A stretch of 64,000 nt of DNA from Setomelanomma holmii. Lineage: Eukaryota > Ascomycota > Dothideomycetes > Pleosporales > Phaeosphaeriaceae. A model generated the notes under the pieces. It was given only the letters and a program-made list of their open reading frames with translations, was not told the DNA's origin and searched no databases. The stretch lies in assembly GCA_010015745.1 (NCBI GenBank), contig ML978206.1, positions 1-64,000 of the forward strand, written 5' to 3'. Both the position numbers and the translations under genes were made by a program. Positions 54,260 through 64,000 of the stretch are shown piece after piece (position 1 is the stretch's first letter; each line of letters starts with the position of its first letter).

Positions 54260-55396
54260 ATGCAGAGTGATTACACTCAGAGGCGGTCCTCATCTGAAAT
54301 GGATTGTTTTCTCAGCCACCGAAGCTCGCCAAATGCCAGAGATTCTGACCTCTCGGAGTGGGATGACACTATTGTCAATATTGAGGAGACCTCCGTGACA
54401 TCAGCCTCAGTCAGTGAGCCAGACTGTAATTCAAGAACAATCTGCTAATGCCGCCACAGGATGCTGGGAGACCTACTGCTGCCAAGCGTCGTCGTACAGA
54501 CGATGCGGGCCCTCATCTCTGCCTGCACGTGGAGAATTTATCCAGGGCCGCTGATCACAATACCCTACATGTTATCACATACTCAGACACATGTGTGATG
54601 ATCAATAGAGAAGTTCTGCTTCTGTTGCCTTATTTTCAGGCTAGGCTTGTAGATGAAGGTGGAGATAGTCTACTCGAAGACGACCCAGACGCATTCCACA
54701 TCATCATGATTATCCTCCATCACAGACCCTCATCACTTCCGTTAGCTATGGATTCGAACGGCTTACTTCAACTCGCGCTACTCTGCAAGAAATATGACGT
54801 CGTGGACATTGTGTCTCCACACGTTGCGTATCACGGCTGGGTCACTAAGTTGTGGGAGGGTCTGAAGCCAGTCGAAAAAACGTCGAAGGATTGGTTTCGG
54901 ATTCTCTCCACCTTCGAGGTTCATCTTGTTCTCGAAAACGACTGTATGGCGGATCTCATCGCAGCAAACATATACGAGCAGGATGGAAAGTGGCTATGGG
55001 GCACGGCTGAAGAGGTTGATGGAGTCCTTGACATCGGGACTTGGATCACGACCCCCGGCCTCCTTGGTAAGATTAGGTGAATGATTCTGAGCCGGACGTT
55101 GCTAACACACTTCAGAGCACCTACGTCTCAGACGTCTAAGACTCTGGCGTGCTATTTCGGGCAAGTGTAACTCCTTGCTAGAAACCTTCCTCAATGCAAC
55201 GCCTAGGAACTATGAGTATATTGGCAAATTGTACACATTTAAGGAGATTGAATTCCAGAGCTTCGAGGCAGAGGAGAGTCTGGTCGCGAGACTACGTATA
55301 GTGGGCAGGGTTGCGGCACAGACACTATGGGGTGACATGATTCGTGATCAGCTGGAGCGCTTCGATGTCCATGTATCGAGGCTCCAGTTGACTTAG
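54260..55396 (+). CDS. BTB/POZ domain protein, 345 aa
   Basis: Three exons join in phase: 54260-54409, 54460-55066 and 55116-55396. The introns are 50 and 49 nt, with GTCAGT/GTAAGA donors and CTAAT/GCTAAC branch sites. Exon 1 is disordered and acidic. Exon 2 begins with a nuclear-signal-like AKRRRTDD, then a BTB-like fold: VITYSDTCVMINREVLLLLPYF, then LLEDDPDAFHIIMIILHH, with the usual helical end. Fungi carry many BTB proteins with a C-terminal helical region; they dimerise and often recruit Cullin-3 ubiquitin ligases or act in transcription. No Kelch or zinc-finger domain is visible. Confidence 0.75.
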
Positions 55397-56018
55397 TAGG
55401 CTCGTTTATCTTTGTCACTTAGAATGCAGTTGTTTTCGAGTCGAATTTTGCGCGAATCCTTCGCAACACCCACTTTCACTGCACAGGCTAGCCAACTTGA
55501 CTTCAAAATCACTAAAATAATTGAAAAGATCAGTAAGATGTCTGTCACTATACCACAATGTACCTCTTTCCTTCTTTTGCGCCCGCGACGTTGGCCAGCG
55601 CGAAGACTGCCAGTGAGTACAGTATCTAAGCTAGGCTTCGGCTATGCTTCCTTCCTGCTTCGTGGTTGTATCGAGATGTGCCTAAGACGAAAAGTTAAAT
55701 CAATACGGGATGTTTGAAGTGAGTCATCATTCCTAGACTGACGCACTTCAGTCGTCGTAATTGAAAAGCTAATTGCAGCTAGACTTTCTGAGATGGGCAG
55801 TGCTGGGTAAAATCGAAAATGGAAAATCACTTTTGAGATATCAACTGCCAAAGATCTAGAACTGAATCGAGTTCTTCATCAGCGAAATACGGTTTGGACT
55901 TGTCCATTGCGCCAATGGCCCTCATTGGGAAAATTGGTGTGCATTAATTATGATAAATATACCCGCCCAGTGCTTCTAATGATGTTTTCAAGATATTCTG
56001 CACAGCACTCTCGACATC
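55397..56018. other. Intergenic region
   Basis: A 101-codon frame (55412-55717) is open but has no motif or intron support. No repeats or RNA genes were recognised in this 622-bp stretch. Confidence 0.3.
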
Positions 56019-56777
56019 ATGAGCCGTGGGTATCGTTTCGAGCCACCATGGGACAATTTTCACCATCCGTATCTAAATGAGCCAGGATATCGAGATCCGT
56101 TGCGAAGAATTGGAGAAATACCGAGCTCTGACTCCCCAAAGATCAAACCCAACCCCCATCTACTACCAAATGCTGTGGTGCTTGGCAAGGCGAATTTTGT
56201 CGGTGAGAAATTACCACTCAACCTAGTCGAATTATCCATGGAAGGAGAAGACGTATTTGCTTACGCTCTGATGACGGACGATGAAGTGGACAGGACTTTC
56301 CCTAATCGTGTCTACTGCCGAGGCAATGTTCTGGATTATAAGTTCAAGCGTATAGACTCGCAAAGCTGCGCTATTACGAAGAAGACTCGTCTTCTAGGTG
56401 TTGCTTGCCGCAGCCCCTACGGGTTGTGTAGAATGCCCCCACAATGGGAACTCCTGGAGGCTCATTTGGATATTTTTGATGTCAACACGAAAGCGCCCGT
56501 CATATATTCTGCAGTCGTCCTCGTGGACTGGGGCGATGGCTCCACATCTTGGCAGGCTGTAAGCGATGGCAACTGGTATACATCAGATCGGGATGATTGG
56601 GCAGGATACCTAGCAGACCTAGGCCGGAAAAACGAAGCTAATTTTAACTTCTTGATCAAGCAACATTACCTCAGGATCATGGGCCATCCTCAAAGCCTCG
56701 CAGCTGATGTTAAAGGAAGCCCTTGGTGGCCAGAAGGCAAACGCTGGAAAGCTATCCGTAAGATAGAGGCATCCTAA
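56019..56777 (+). CDS. Intronless orphan protein, 252 aa
   Basis: ATG at 56019. The protein is globular, Trp/Tyr-rich towards the C terminus, with a DWGDGSTSW segment near residues 170-178 and a basic tail. No signal peptide, membrane segment or domain is recognised. Its stop codon (56775-56777) overlaps that of the large convergent gene (56774-56776). Confidence 0.55.
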   Translation: MSRGYRFEPPWDNFHHPYLNEPGYRDPLRRIGEIPSSDSPKIKPNPHLLPNAVVLGKANFVGEKLPLNLVELSMEGEDVFAYALMTDDEVDRTFPNRVYCRGNVLDYKFKRIDSQSCAITKKTRLLGVACRSPYGLCRMPPQWELLEAHLDIFDVNTKAPVIYSAVVLVDWGDGSTSWQAVSDGNWYTSDRDDWAGYLADLGRKNEANFNFLIKQHYLRIMGHPQSLAADVKGSPWWPEGKRWKAIRKIEAS

Positions 56778-59700
56778 GCAGCTGATACCTTTCTCTGCTT
56801 CCGTTGCCCTTCCGGGGAAGATGTGATTTTCTTGCGCTTCGTACTTGTCATGGCCTGGGGCACAAGAACACGACTGATTTGTGCTCGAAGGCTAGCGGCA
56901 TATCGCTGCCAGGTCGGATTTTGGGGAAGCAGCGCTTCGAAGATGTCTTGATATTGTAGGTACTGTGATTTGAGGGACGGCAGCCATCTTACAAAAAAGG
57001 TTGCCTCGTTCTCGGATAGTGTGAGGTATCTGTTAAGTTAGCAAATATCGACCAATCATATAAAACACATACTCATTCGGTTCTATCAGCCTGCTTCCTT
57101 TGATAGAGAGATTCAGATGACACTCGTAGACCGTGGATGTTGGAAGAGCAAGTAGAAGGCCAACTCCCAGTTGCCTTACCAGATATGCTAAATTCTTACC
57201 CAAACCCGTATAGGTATCAATCCGCCGGCTCAATTGTTTCTGCTCAGTACGAGTGAGACTAGGCTTTTGGAATATCTCCTTCAACGCACGAGTCTTTGCA
57301 GATGTGCCATGGTCGGGGAGGGGCTCCAGTTGCTCTCCCTTCCGTGCTCTCCTTCGAATTCGACGGTCCTCAGCGATTTTTGACTGGTGTTTCATGATAC
57401 ACTTCTGAAAGGAGAAGTGGATATGAAGCAGGCGAATGCGGTAATGGAACGAGGGTATGAAATGGTCGATCGGAGCTTGGTCTAGCTGTTGAACTAGCGT
57501 AAGGACATCATCATGGCCATCCGAATAATTCTGTGCCGCTGCAGAGTACAAATCGATACTACTGTTACCACCAAACGCACGCTTGTAGCTCTCCGTGGAG
57601 CACTGCATGATCAGCTGTAGAATTCGCCACTTTCTATCTTCAGTCAAATCCGACTGAGTGTCTTCCATGGCGAGTGCAATGACTGATGCACTTGAAGCAT
57701 CCACGCCATTCTGATCACAGATCTCGAACGCGTTGAGAGATGGTATATTTGCAAGGTCGGTCGGTATGCCTTCTCTTGCTGGATCAGGTTGGTTCTCTAC
57801 GACCCACGTCGAAGGACTGTCTGTATATCCAAACTGAGCTGAAATGTTGAAGGACGCTATCAATTTGCGAAGATAGTATGGTCGAAGACTAGCCGTGTCA
57901 TTAGAACCTAAAGTTGTCCCTAAAAATCGGTCGAGGGCGGCGCAACAACAAATTCCACAGCTGGCATCGTCCAAGTTTGGTGGAAGCTGGAACTAGGGTT
58001 AGACGCTTTCGAAACAGTGTGATGTGAGCATACCTCTCCCTTCGCAACCGTTATGGAGACTGCTGATCCTCTTACTTCTGACAAAGCAGTCTCAACGGCA
58101 GCGTGCCACTTTGCTGCCGCTTCCATATCCATGTCAAACACGTTGAATGTGCTCCTTCTAAAATCTAGTATTCCCATAACCCAGTGGTTGCGATCACGTA
58201 AACTGCTTGGCATCGTCTGCTGGTCTAGTCGGACGTGGAATGGCATCACAATGCCCCTAGAGTTCGGCTCTGCCTGTCTGAGCAGCTTACAAAGCCTGTC
58301 ATGATCCGGAAAGGCAATGTCAACTGCGATTGACTCACCAACGTAGTAATGAGACGGCGAGGCAATGTTTTGCAGAAGAATGCGCAAGAGGTCATCGCTG
58401 AGCCACTTGCCCTGGAGGAAACTTGATAGTTTCGAGTCGAGTTGGGTCTGATTCTGGTAGCCAAGCCACTGAATCAGGGCTGAATTGTTTTGACAGGCCT
58501 TCATGATGTTGACGACATCTCTATCTGGGCTTGCGACAGGGTCTGGCAATCGCAGAATTGTTTGCTGCTTTGCACTTTTCGAGTCGATAGCTTTGCCCTT
58601 CCTTGATGCTTTGGGATTGGAATCCGGACTTCTACCCGTGAACTTGAAACTGTATGAAGTGACGACTTGCTCACCACATTTGTCGCTTCCCCTGCCCCGT
58701 GAACACCATGCATAGCCTGAAGGGAATTCGGGTGCGTCGGAAAATTCGTAGTTTATGGCAACTGCAAAGCTCTTGCCTGAATTTTTCACGGCGTGGTAGC
58801 TTAGTCCGGGCATAGTGCAGAAAACCTCCCCAGGATTTTGTGACACTACTTCGAAGCGGATTTTCTTCGCTCGCAACCACCGTGGACTAGGTATTATGCC
58901 TAGATGACGCACACGCTGCGAGCATGTCGGTATGTTGCTAGAGAACTCCTTCTGGAGGCACGTCTCCAGCTTTGGAGCGTCGTGTTGATGTATGATAAGC
59001 CAAAGCTTCGGCGAGCCGGCCAGCAGGAGATTGGCCGACCCCATTTTGGCATCCTCGATATGTAGAGTGGCTGGTGTACCATATTCTTGACTGACGTACC
59101 AATACGGTTCATTGATGCCAGGTAGTGATGGTCTCTGTTTCGAAATGACACCGGAGTCAAGAATGCCATTCACCCAGTGCCCTTGTGCAAGAGGTGGGCC
59201 AACGAGATAATTCACTCGAGATATAGTTGAAGATTGATCGATCCAAGCTTGAAATTCTTGTTCTGGGTTTGAACAAAATTCAGTGCTGCTCCAATCATCT
59301 GCTATGCTGCCGACGTTGGACGAGGCGGTAGTGTCTACCACGATTTTCAGGAAGTCACCACTCTCTCGCGATATTTCGAAGCCGTGTATATGGTCTCCCT
59401 TGTTCGGGTCCCCGGCAGACAAGAGCGATTTGATCTCGGAACGGTCGATGCGGATATCAGTCGACAATATGAGATATCCACGCTGGTCTACCATATGCTG
59501 TCCTAACGTCTCCCGGGCAGTACCGATAGTGGACACCATATTCTTTCCAAGATTGCTTTTCTGGCACCAGTAGCGTAGTGTACCGTCTTTGACTGTCGTG
59601 CTGGTGTGGCGATACTCAGTAGCGTGCTGCTCTAGCTGGACCTCAATATCCTTACGGTTGGCATTCTCGCCGTTGGCATTGTGCTGAGTTCTTGTTTGCT

Positions 59701-60676
59701 CTTCGTCGTCCACGTTCTGCTCGCCTTCAGCCATCTCATTGCAATCTCCCTGCTCGCCTTCAGCGTCCTGCATGCCTTCAGCGTCCTGCTCGCCTACAGC
59801 TATCTCTTCATCAATCCGAGCGCCCTGCTCGTCTTCCACGGTCTGCTCGCCTTCAGCCATCTCATCGCAATCTCCCTGCTCGCCTTCAGCGTCCTGCATG
59901 CCTTCAGCGTCCTGCTCGCCTTCAGCGTCCTGCATGCCTTCAGCGTCCTGCTCGCCTACAGCTATCTCTTCATCAATCCGAGCGCCCTGCTCGTCTTCCG
60001 CGGTCTGCTCGCCTTCAGCATCTTTCACATTATTGGCATCATTCTCTCTGTCAATTTGGCAATTCGCCGTTCCCTGGCCGGTATCACAGGAAGAGCCACC
60101 TGCTATGCGGTCTGCATCAATCAAGTAGTCCTGGGTCAGGTATTCCACCCCGATGGAGTGGCCCGTCTTCTGAACTGGTTGGTGTATCCCATTGGTGGGA
60201 CTGTCCTTCTCCGTGCCCAGATTGATCTTTTCGCTGGCCAGGTCTTCTTCCCACGCAGCGTTATCCATCTCATCAACTTGATTCTGTACTCCAGCAATGA
60301 CGTTGTTCCTAGTTGGTTTGGTCATCGAGACTGGATTCTTCGTCTCGGATGGGTCTGACGTCTTCGCCATGCTCTCTGTCAGAACTTCTTCGACGCACGC
60401 TTGAAAAGATGTGTAAAGCGAGTCCACTTGGGCTTTCTTTACCCTGATCCAGGCTTGCACATCCTGATCATTTCCTCGTGAAGACTTCCTCATTTTCCGA
60501 CGCGCTGATCGGGTCTCGCGGATTGTCGCCCTGGGAGCAATTACAGGAGGGTGTTGTTGGAAAGTCTTCAGCCCCTCGTGAAACATTAGAAGTTCCCGGA
60601 GTATGCATTTGGCTTGATTGGCTAATTGCTCAATACCTTCACGAACCTCGTGAGTAAAGACGTTGGAGCTGTCCAT
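56774..60676 (-). CDS. JmjC domain fused to Ulp1-type cysteine protease, 1272 aa
   Basis: Exons 60676-58034, 57992-57073 and 57029-56774 join in phase across introns of 41 and 43 nt. The head (1-150) is helical and basic. About 219-340 hold acidic tandem repeats of an EGEQDAEGMQDA type. A JmjC dioxygenase domain follows: His539 and Glu541 in TLHIEDA, the KLWLIIHQHDAPKLE segment and the distal His628 in SYHAVKN, the ligands for iron(II). A second domain has the layout of Ulp1/SENP (C48) proteases: His831 (NHWVMGILD), Asp848 (FDMD) and Cys893 (SCGICCC). Both active sites look intact. JmjC enzymes demethylate histones and Ulp1 enzymes remove SUMO. One protein with both would act on chromatin, likely in the nucleus. 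Substrates are unknown. Confidence 0.8.
59690..60020. repeat. Acidic coding minisatellite in the JmjC-Ulp1 gene
   Basis: Short repeats (read on the minus strand as EGEQ-DAEGMQ-type units) and a larger duplicated block run through this segment. They encode a Glu/Gln/Asp-rich linker. On the plus strand they produce a long open frame that is a shadow of the repeats. Confidence 0.75.
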
Positions 60677-61688
60677 GTCGGCGTGAGGTGCGTAACAAAT
60701 GCGTTCTATGATGCGGTTTCTGAGGAGGTTTGGTATGATAGATGATGTTGATGATGGTAAGTCCGGAATATGATATGAGTTGACCAGTCAGCCCAGTCGG
60801 TGCGGCGTACCTGACAGGACTGGCACCTTTGGTGCCACTGCACGAGACTTCATTGGTGATTCTGGCGCCAAGTATTTAGGCAGCAGCTTCAGATTCCTAT
60901 CGATTTATGGATTAAGTCATTCGCCACACGGACCACCTTGCGGCGTCATTTCGCGCACAGATCAGGCTGAACTTCACGGCTGTGCCTCCCCGCTTGTTCC
61001 CAAACAGGTGCACATGCGACGACACATCGGCTCAGCGTAAGAGGATGCCTTGATACATAATCTTGGCTACAGTAATTGTGATCACTGGCCGTGCACGCAT
61101 GTGATCGTCCGCGAGCGTTATTCTCATTGCTCATTGTGTTGGCATATTCTACTCTGCGCCACCAAAATAACTGGCGTTGGAAGCCGAGGTACCCAGATTA
61201 AGTGCATATGATACAGGATGTGATTGGGTGCCACAGCCCGAAGCGCCAGGCTACGCTCCGTCACTTTGCATGTTTCCGCGGCGTCGGCTGTGGGTAGATG
61301 CAATGAGAAAATCGGTTTGTTACCTGTGTTAATGTATTAGGGTAAATCAGAATTTGAGAGTAGTCTTTTAACTTTTGCAATTCGAGGGTGTCAAAAGCGG
61401 GAAATGAAAATTGGTAAGCAGACTGTGGGGATTCAAAATCACTATGTTGAGCGGAAGCGAGTAGAAGCGAGCGAGCCAGAGACTCAGGAATCCATCTTTT
61501 GTCCTTTCACATTTCAAGCGCGGGCCTTGCGTTGAAGGATGAAAGGTAGTTTTGGTGAAGGGCAGACCTCCCGCACGATCGACACTTCGAGCGCCTCAGC
61601 GAGGCTGTGTATATGAAAGTACGTCGTAAGAGCCCCTGCAGAGTCTAAAAAGAACTTCTAGCGATCTTCTAATTACCTCTTATCTACC
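60677..61688. other. Divergent promoter region
   Basis: About 1 kb separates the start of the JmjC-Ulp1 gene (60676) from the gene at 61689. Short frames are unsupported. No distinct element was recognised. Confidence 0.35.
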
Positions 61689-62370
61689 ATGTATGGATCT
61701 CGTGGAGATAGCGGGTCTTTCCCACCTATTTGCTCAATTTCAACGCCTAGGCAGACTCCCGAGGCTACTTGGCTAGCTCAGCAGCAGGCTCTTGAGGTTG
61801 CTAGGCTAGCTCAGCAGCAGATTCAAGAAGAAGTCGAGCGAATCTGGGGGAACCGTAGTATCCACTCGCTTCACCAGCTCTTTAGTCCTCAAGAGCTAGT
61901 GCCCGCCAATATTACTCAACTATGGCGCTATCATCAGCTACGCCCCGAATATAAGGACTTTCTTTCCCGATGGACTCAGGCAAGCAGACAAGAGATAGCA
62001 GAAGTTCAGTTCTCGTATGCATACTGGTACCAAGAGAAGAGGATCTTAGAAAGGATTGCAAAGCAGCAGAACATTGAGCTAGGCTGTGCTGAGGTAGATG
62101 CCCGTAAGTCTTGTCGTGGCCTATTCGCAGTTACTGCTCATGCCCACCTACAAATCCGTTCAACAACACTCTAATCTTTGCGTAGTCGGCCAGTTTAATG
62201 TGAAAGGTCAGTTAAGTATGTCTACACATCTTGTTGCTCTTTGGCGTCGAGGAAGAGCATGGTTGTCATCCCAGGTCTCAGAAGCCTGGAGGTGGAGGAG
62301 CCAATACCGCCCGCTGGACGATTACAGCTCGAGCATGGTGCAGGATGAAAAGGCAGAGCTCTATAACTAG
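61689..62370 (+). CDS. Two-exon orphan protein, 199 aa
   Basis: ATG at 61689. Exon 1 (61689-62103) and exon 2 (62186-62370) join in phase across an 82-nt intron with a GTAAGT donor and a TGCGTAG acceptor. The N-terminal part is helical and Gln/Ala-rich (WLAQQQALEVARLAQQQI). The middle holds an aromatic-rich segment (RYHQLRPEYKDFLSRW, YAYWYQEK). The C terminus is Trp/Arg-rich. Family not recognised; the splice makes the gene credible. Confidence 0.6.
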
Positions 62371-63230
62371 TAGTCAAATAAGTACCTATACGCGCATTTT
62401 GTGAAGCTTGGAGAAGCACATAGAATATTCCAGACGTTACAGTCTATCTACAATACTACCTTCTAACCTATACATGCTACCTATCTGATAGTATCACTCC
62501 TCTTGACTAACAGTATCACAAACGATATAAGTTATTTCGCGTTGCTGCGTTTTCGTCGAACTGGAGAACACTGTTCGTGAAATCTGTGCGATGAACGCGG
62601 CTTCTTACCGCCTATCTGGCGCTTGTCCCACTCGGCTGGAACTCACTTTCCTGGAAGTCTATGTCGAACCTGTTGGATCCAACAGCGTGACGTGTACGAT
62701 ATTCGAGGCTTAGAGCTCCCACAAACAACGTAGTTTAGCTTCATGGGACCCTAGGAGAAAGCGATCGCAACTGATAAGAGCATGTTTCTAGCATCAGCAC
62801 CCCATTCCCTGTCGATCTCCTTGAGTCTGACTTTCCGAAAACGAAAAAGTGCGAAGAGGCACAGAAACATTCAATATCTCAACAGTTTCGAAATCCCGGG
62901 TCTAGATAATGTAATCTAAATTTCTGTCCAATGATTCACAAGCCACCAACGTGCTGTTTCCCGCAAAGTCTGGGTTGTCGAGTCACGTTAGTGGTGTTCG
63001 GAAATGGCACCCTAGTGGTATTGCGGAGTCGATTTCAAGGCTAGCACATAACCGGCTATATTACCACGAATCCCCTCTAGTAGAGATGCATGAGAGACTT
63101 TGCTGTGCACAAGGGAATTTTTGAATCTCAAGATTGCAAAAATGAGTTCAGGATATGCAGTTTAATTTTCTGTGGGTTATAAGCTTTTCAAAAAACAATA
63201 TCTTTAAAAAATGACTGAATTGTCAAAACT
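62371..63230. other. Intergenic region
   Basis: No supported gene, repeat or RNA was found in this 860-bp stretch. Confidence 0.4.
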
Positions 63231-63310
63231 GGGCTTGTGGTTTAGTGGTATAATACTCCCTTAGCATGGGAGTGGTCCGGGGTTCGAGTAAGTTCCCCTC
63301 ACCAAGTTGT
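63231..63310 (+). tRNA. tRNA-Ala(AGC)-like sequence with an abnormal T arm
   Basis: The D-arm A-box region (TTTAGTGGTATAATAC) and a perfect anticodon stem (CTCCC / GGGAG) with the loop TTAGCAT give anticodon AGC. The 5' GGGCTTG pairs in six positions (two G-U) with CAAGTT at 63303-63308. The T arm is wrong: GGGG-TTCGAGTAAGTT-CCCC has a 12-nt loop, about 5 nt longer than normal, and the acceptor spacing is off. A second T-arm-like stem, GTGTG-TTCGATT-CGCAC, follows at 63308-63324. This is probably a tRNA pseudogene or tRNA-derived repeat, not a working gene. Confidence 0.45.
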
Positions 63311-63642
63311 GTGTTCGATTCGCACTCTAACCTTATCACAGTTCCCCGCGAGTCCATCTCACAATGATTGCTTTTGCGACACTTTTTGTCCACGTATGGT
63401 AGTTTCTGGAGGTGTACATGCCCAATATGTGGACCACCTCTCAAAGACCCCTTTTTGACAACTCTTCTGTGTCTAACAGATAAGTTAAATGTCTTTTCGA
63501 ATCATATGATGCGGCATCTAGCTAGGTACAAATGTGACGGTATAAAACACCTTGTATACGGAACGGTACACAAGGTCGGCCTTTTTGTACCGTTACAACA
63601 AAGAATCCCTTCAATACACATGTCTCCGCTCTATTTGCCCTC

Positions 63643-64000
63643 TCAGAACTCCTCTTTTTCCTCCCACTCTTCAGCACGATCCTCCTCGTCCTGCCACGCT
63701 GCCACCTGATATGCACTATTCGGTTCCATCGCTCGCTCTGTAAGTATGGGGAGCACAGCCCGGTTCTTGTATGGACTAGGCTTGATTATGACAGTCAACG
63801 TGCTTATGCATTCCCTGAGTCTGCCTCCAATGTATTCAAGAATTTGCGAGATCCTCATTGCCTCAACGGAATTGATGGGTTCCTCCATGGTGAGACATAT
63901 GTGCAGTTTGTGAGGCTTGTGGGTCAAACTCGGCAATGAAGCACCACGCCAGATCGAGGAGGCGAACCTATTCACAAACGACGTGAGAGCGCTATCTTCG
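63643..64000 (-). CDS. C-terminal part of a gene running off the window
   Basis: The frame is open from the right edge to a stop at 63643. The visible part ends in a strongly acidic helix (WQDEEDRAEEWEEKEEF). Upstream lies a mixed hydrophobic and basic region with no recognised domain. The true start is outside the window. A Cys-X2-Cys and His-X3-His zinc-finger-like reading on the opposite strand (63410-63535) is noted but not supported. Confidence 0.45.
   Translation of the reverse strand, partial: EDSALTSFVNRFASSIWRGASLPSLTHKPHKLHICLTMEEPINSVEAMRISQILEYIGGRLRECISTLTVIIKPSPYKNRAVLPILTERAMEPNSAYQVAAWQDEEDRAEEWEEKEEF

Noticed and set aside
59681..60358. 225-codon plus-strand frame with hydrophobic repeats
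   Set aside because: It is the antisense reading of the acidic repeats in the JmjC-Ulp1 gene.
63368..63709. C2H2 zinc-finger gene on the plus strand
   Set aside because: Only one loose Cys/His set, overlapping a better minus-strand gene end; no intron support.
1..64000. DUF3435 tyrosine recombinase (Starship captain)
   Set aside because: No frame with the expected Arg-His-x-x-Arg-Tyr recombinase layout was recognised; absence is noted as a limit of the Starship hypothesis.
1..64000. CRISPR array or prokaryotic operons
   Set aside because: No regular spacer-repeat array; spliced genes and families are fungal.

Overview
The window looks like accessory chromosome sequence from a filamentous ascomycete (Pezizomycotina, class not determined). 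Genes are broken by introns of about 40-60 nt with GTRNGT-like donors, CTRAY branch sites and YAG acceptors. Families typical of such fungi recur: Zn2Cys6 regulator, fungal APH-like kinase, PD-(D/E)XK nuclease-like protein, cupredoxin-type GPI protein, F-box/ankyrin protein and BTB protein. No housekeeping operon, rRNA or organelle sequence was seen. Exon models were joined by hand and checked for reading phase; coordinates may be off by a base or two. Every statement about family membership comes from recognition of motifs, not from a search.

Layout. 0-12 kb: small, mostly unrecognised genes, two solo LTRs of one family (1236-1421 and 3065-3280, opposite orientation, each with its own 5-bp target duplication), a coiled-coil/zinc-finger gene with a probable frameshift, and short spliced orphan genes. 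12-15.3 kb: a gene joining an HD-domain nucleotidase to a UMP/CMP-kinase-type P-loop kinase, behind three copies of a 48-bp repeat, convergent with a Zn2Cys6 regulator. 15.9-28.9 kb: orphan genes, a membrane protein, a zinc-ribbon microprotein, an APH-like kinase, a PD-(D/E)XK nuclease-like gene, a small secreted protein, a chromodomain-like gene, a cupredoxin GPI protein and an intronless 1049-residue protein with a Gln/Asn-rich head. 29.2-31.5 kb: a DD34E Tc1/mariner-type transposase inside nested inverted repeats.

33-45.5 kb is the most striking block. In order it holds a probable pseudokinase, a small coiled-coil protein, a 1066-residue protein that I assign to the DUF3723 family, a RING plus patatin-like phospholipase protein, a MADS-box-like regulator and a ferric-reductase-type flavocytochrome. 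DUF3723, patatin-like phosphatase and ferric reductase genes are known recurrent cargo of Starship giant transposons, so this block may be Starship cargo. No tyrosine-recombinase captain (DUF3435) was found in the window, so this remains a hypothesis.

46-64 kb: an orphan gene, a secreted protein with an N-terminal histidine after its signal peptide (DUF7492-like), a one-pass membrane microprotein, an F-box/ankyrin protein, a damaged or unresolved RING gene, a BTB protein, an orphan, and a 1272-residue protein joining a JmjC domain to a Ulp1-type cysteine protease. The end has a spliced orphan gene, a tRNA-Ala-like sequence with an abnormal T arm, and a gene running off the right edge.

How the genes might work together: two ideas deserve testing. 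One is the possible Starship block. The other is the HD-kinase fusion with nearby CCG-N5-CGG sites and an adjacent zinc-cluster regulator. Two convergent gene pairs (at 35.03 kb and 56.77 kb) have overlapping stop codons, which points to very compact gene packing.
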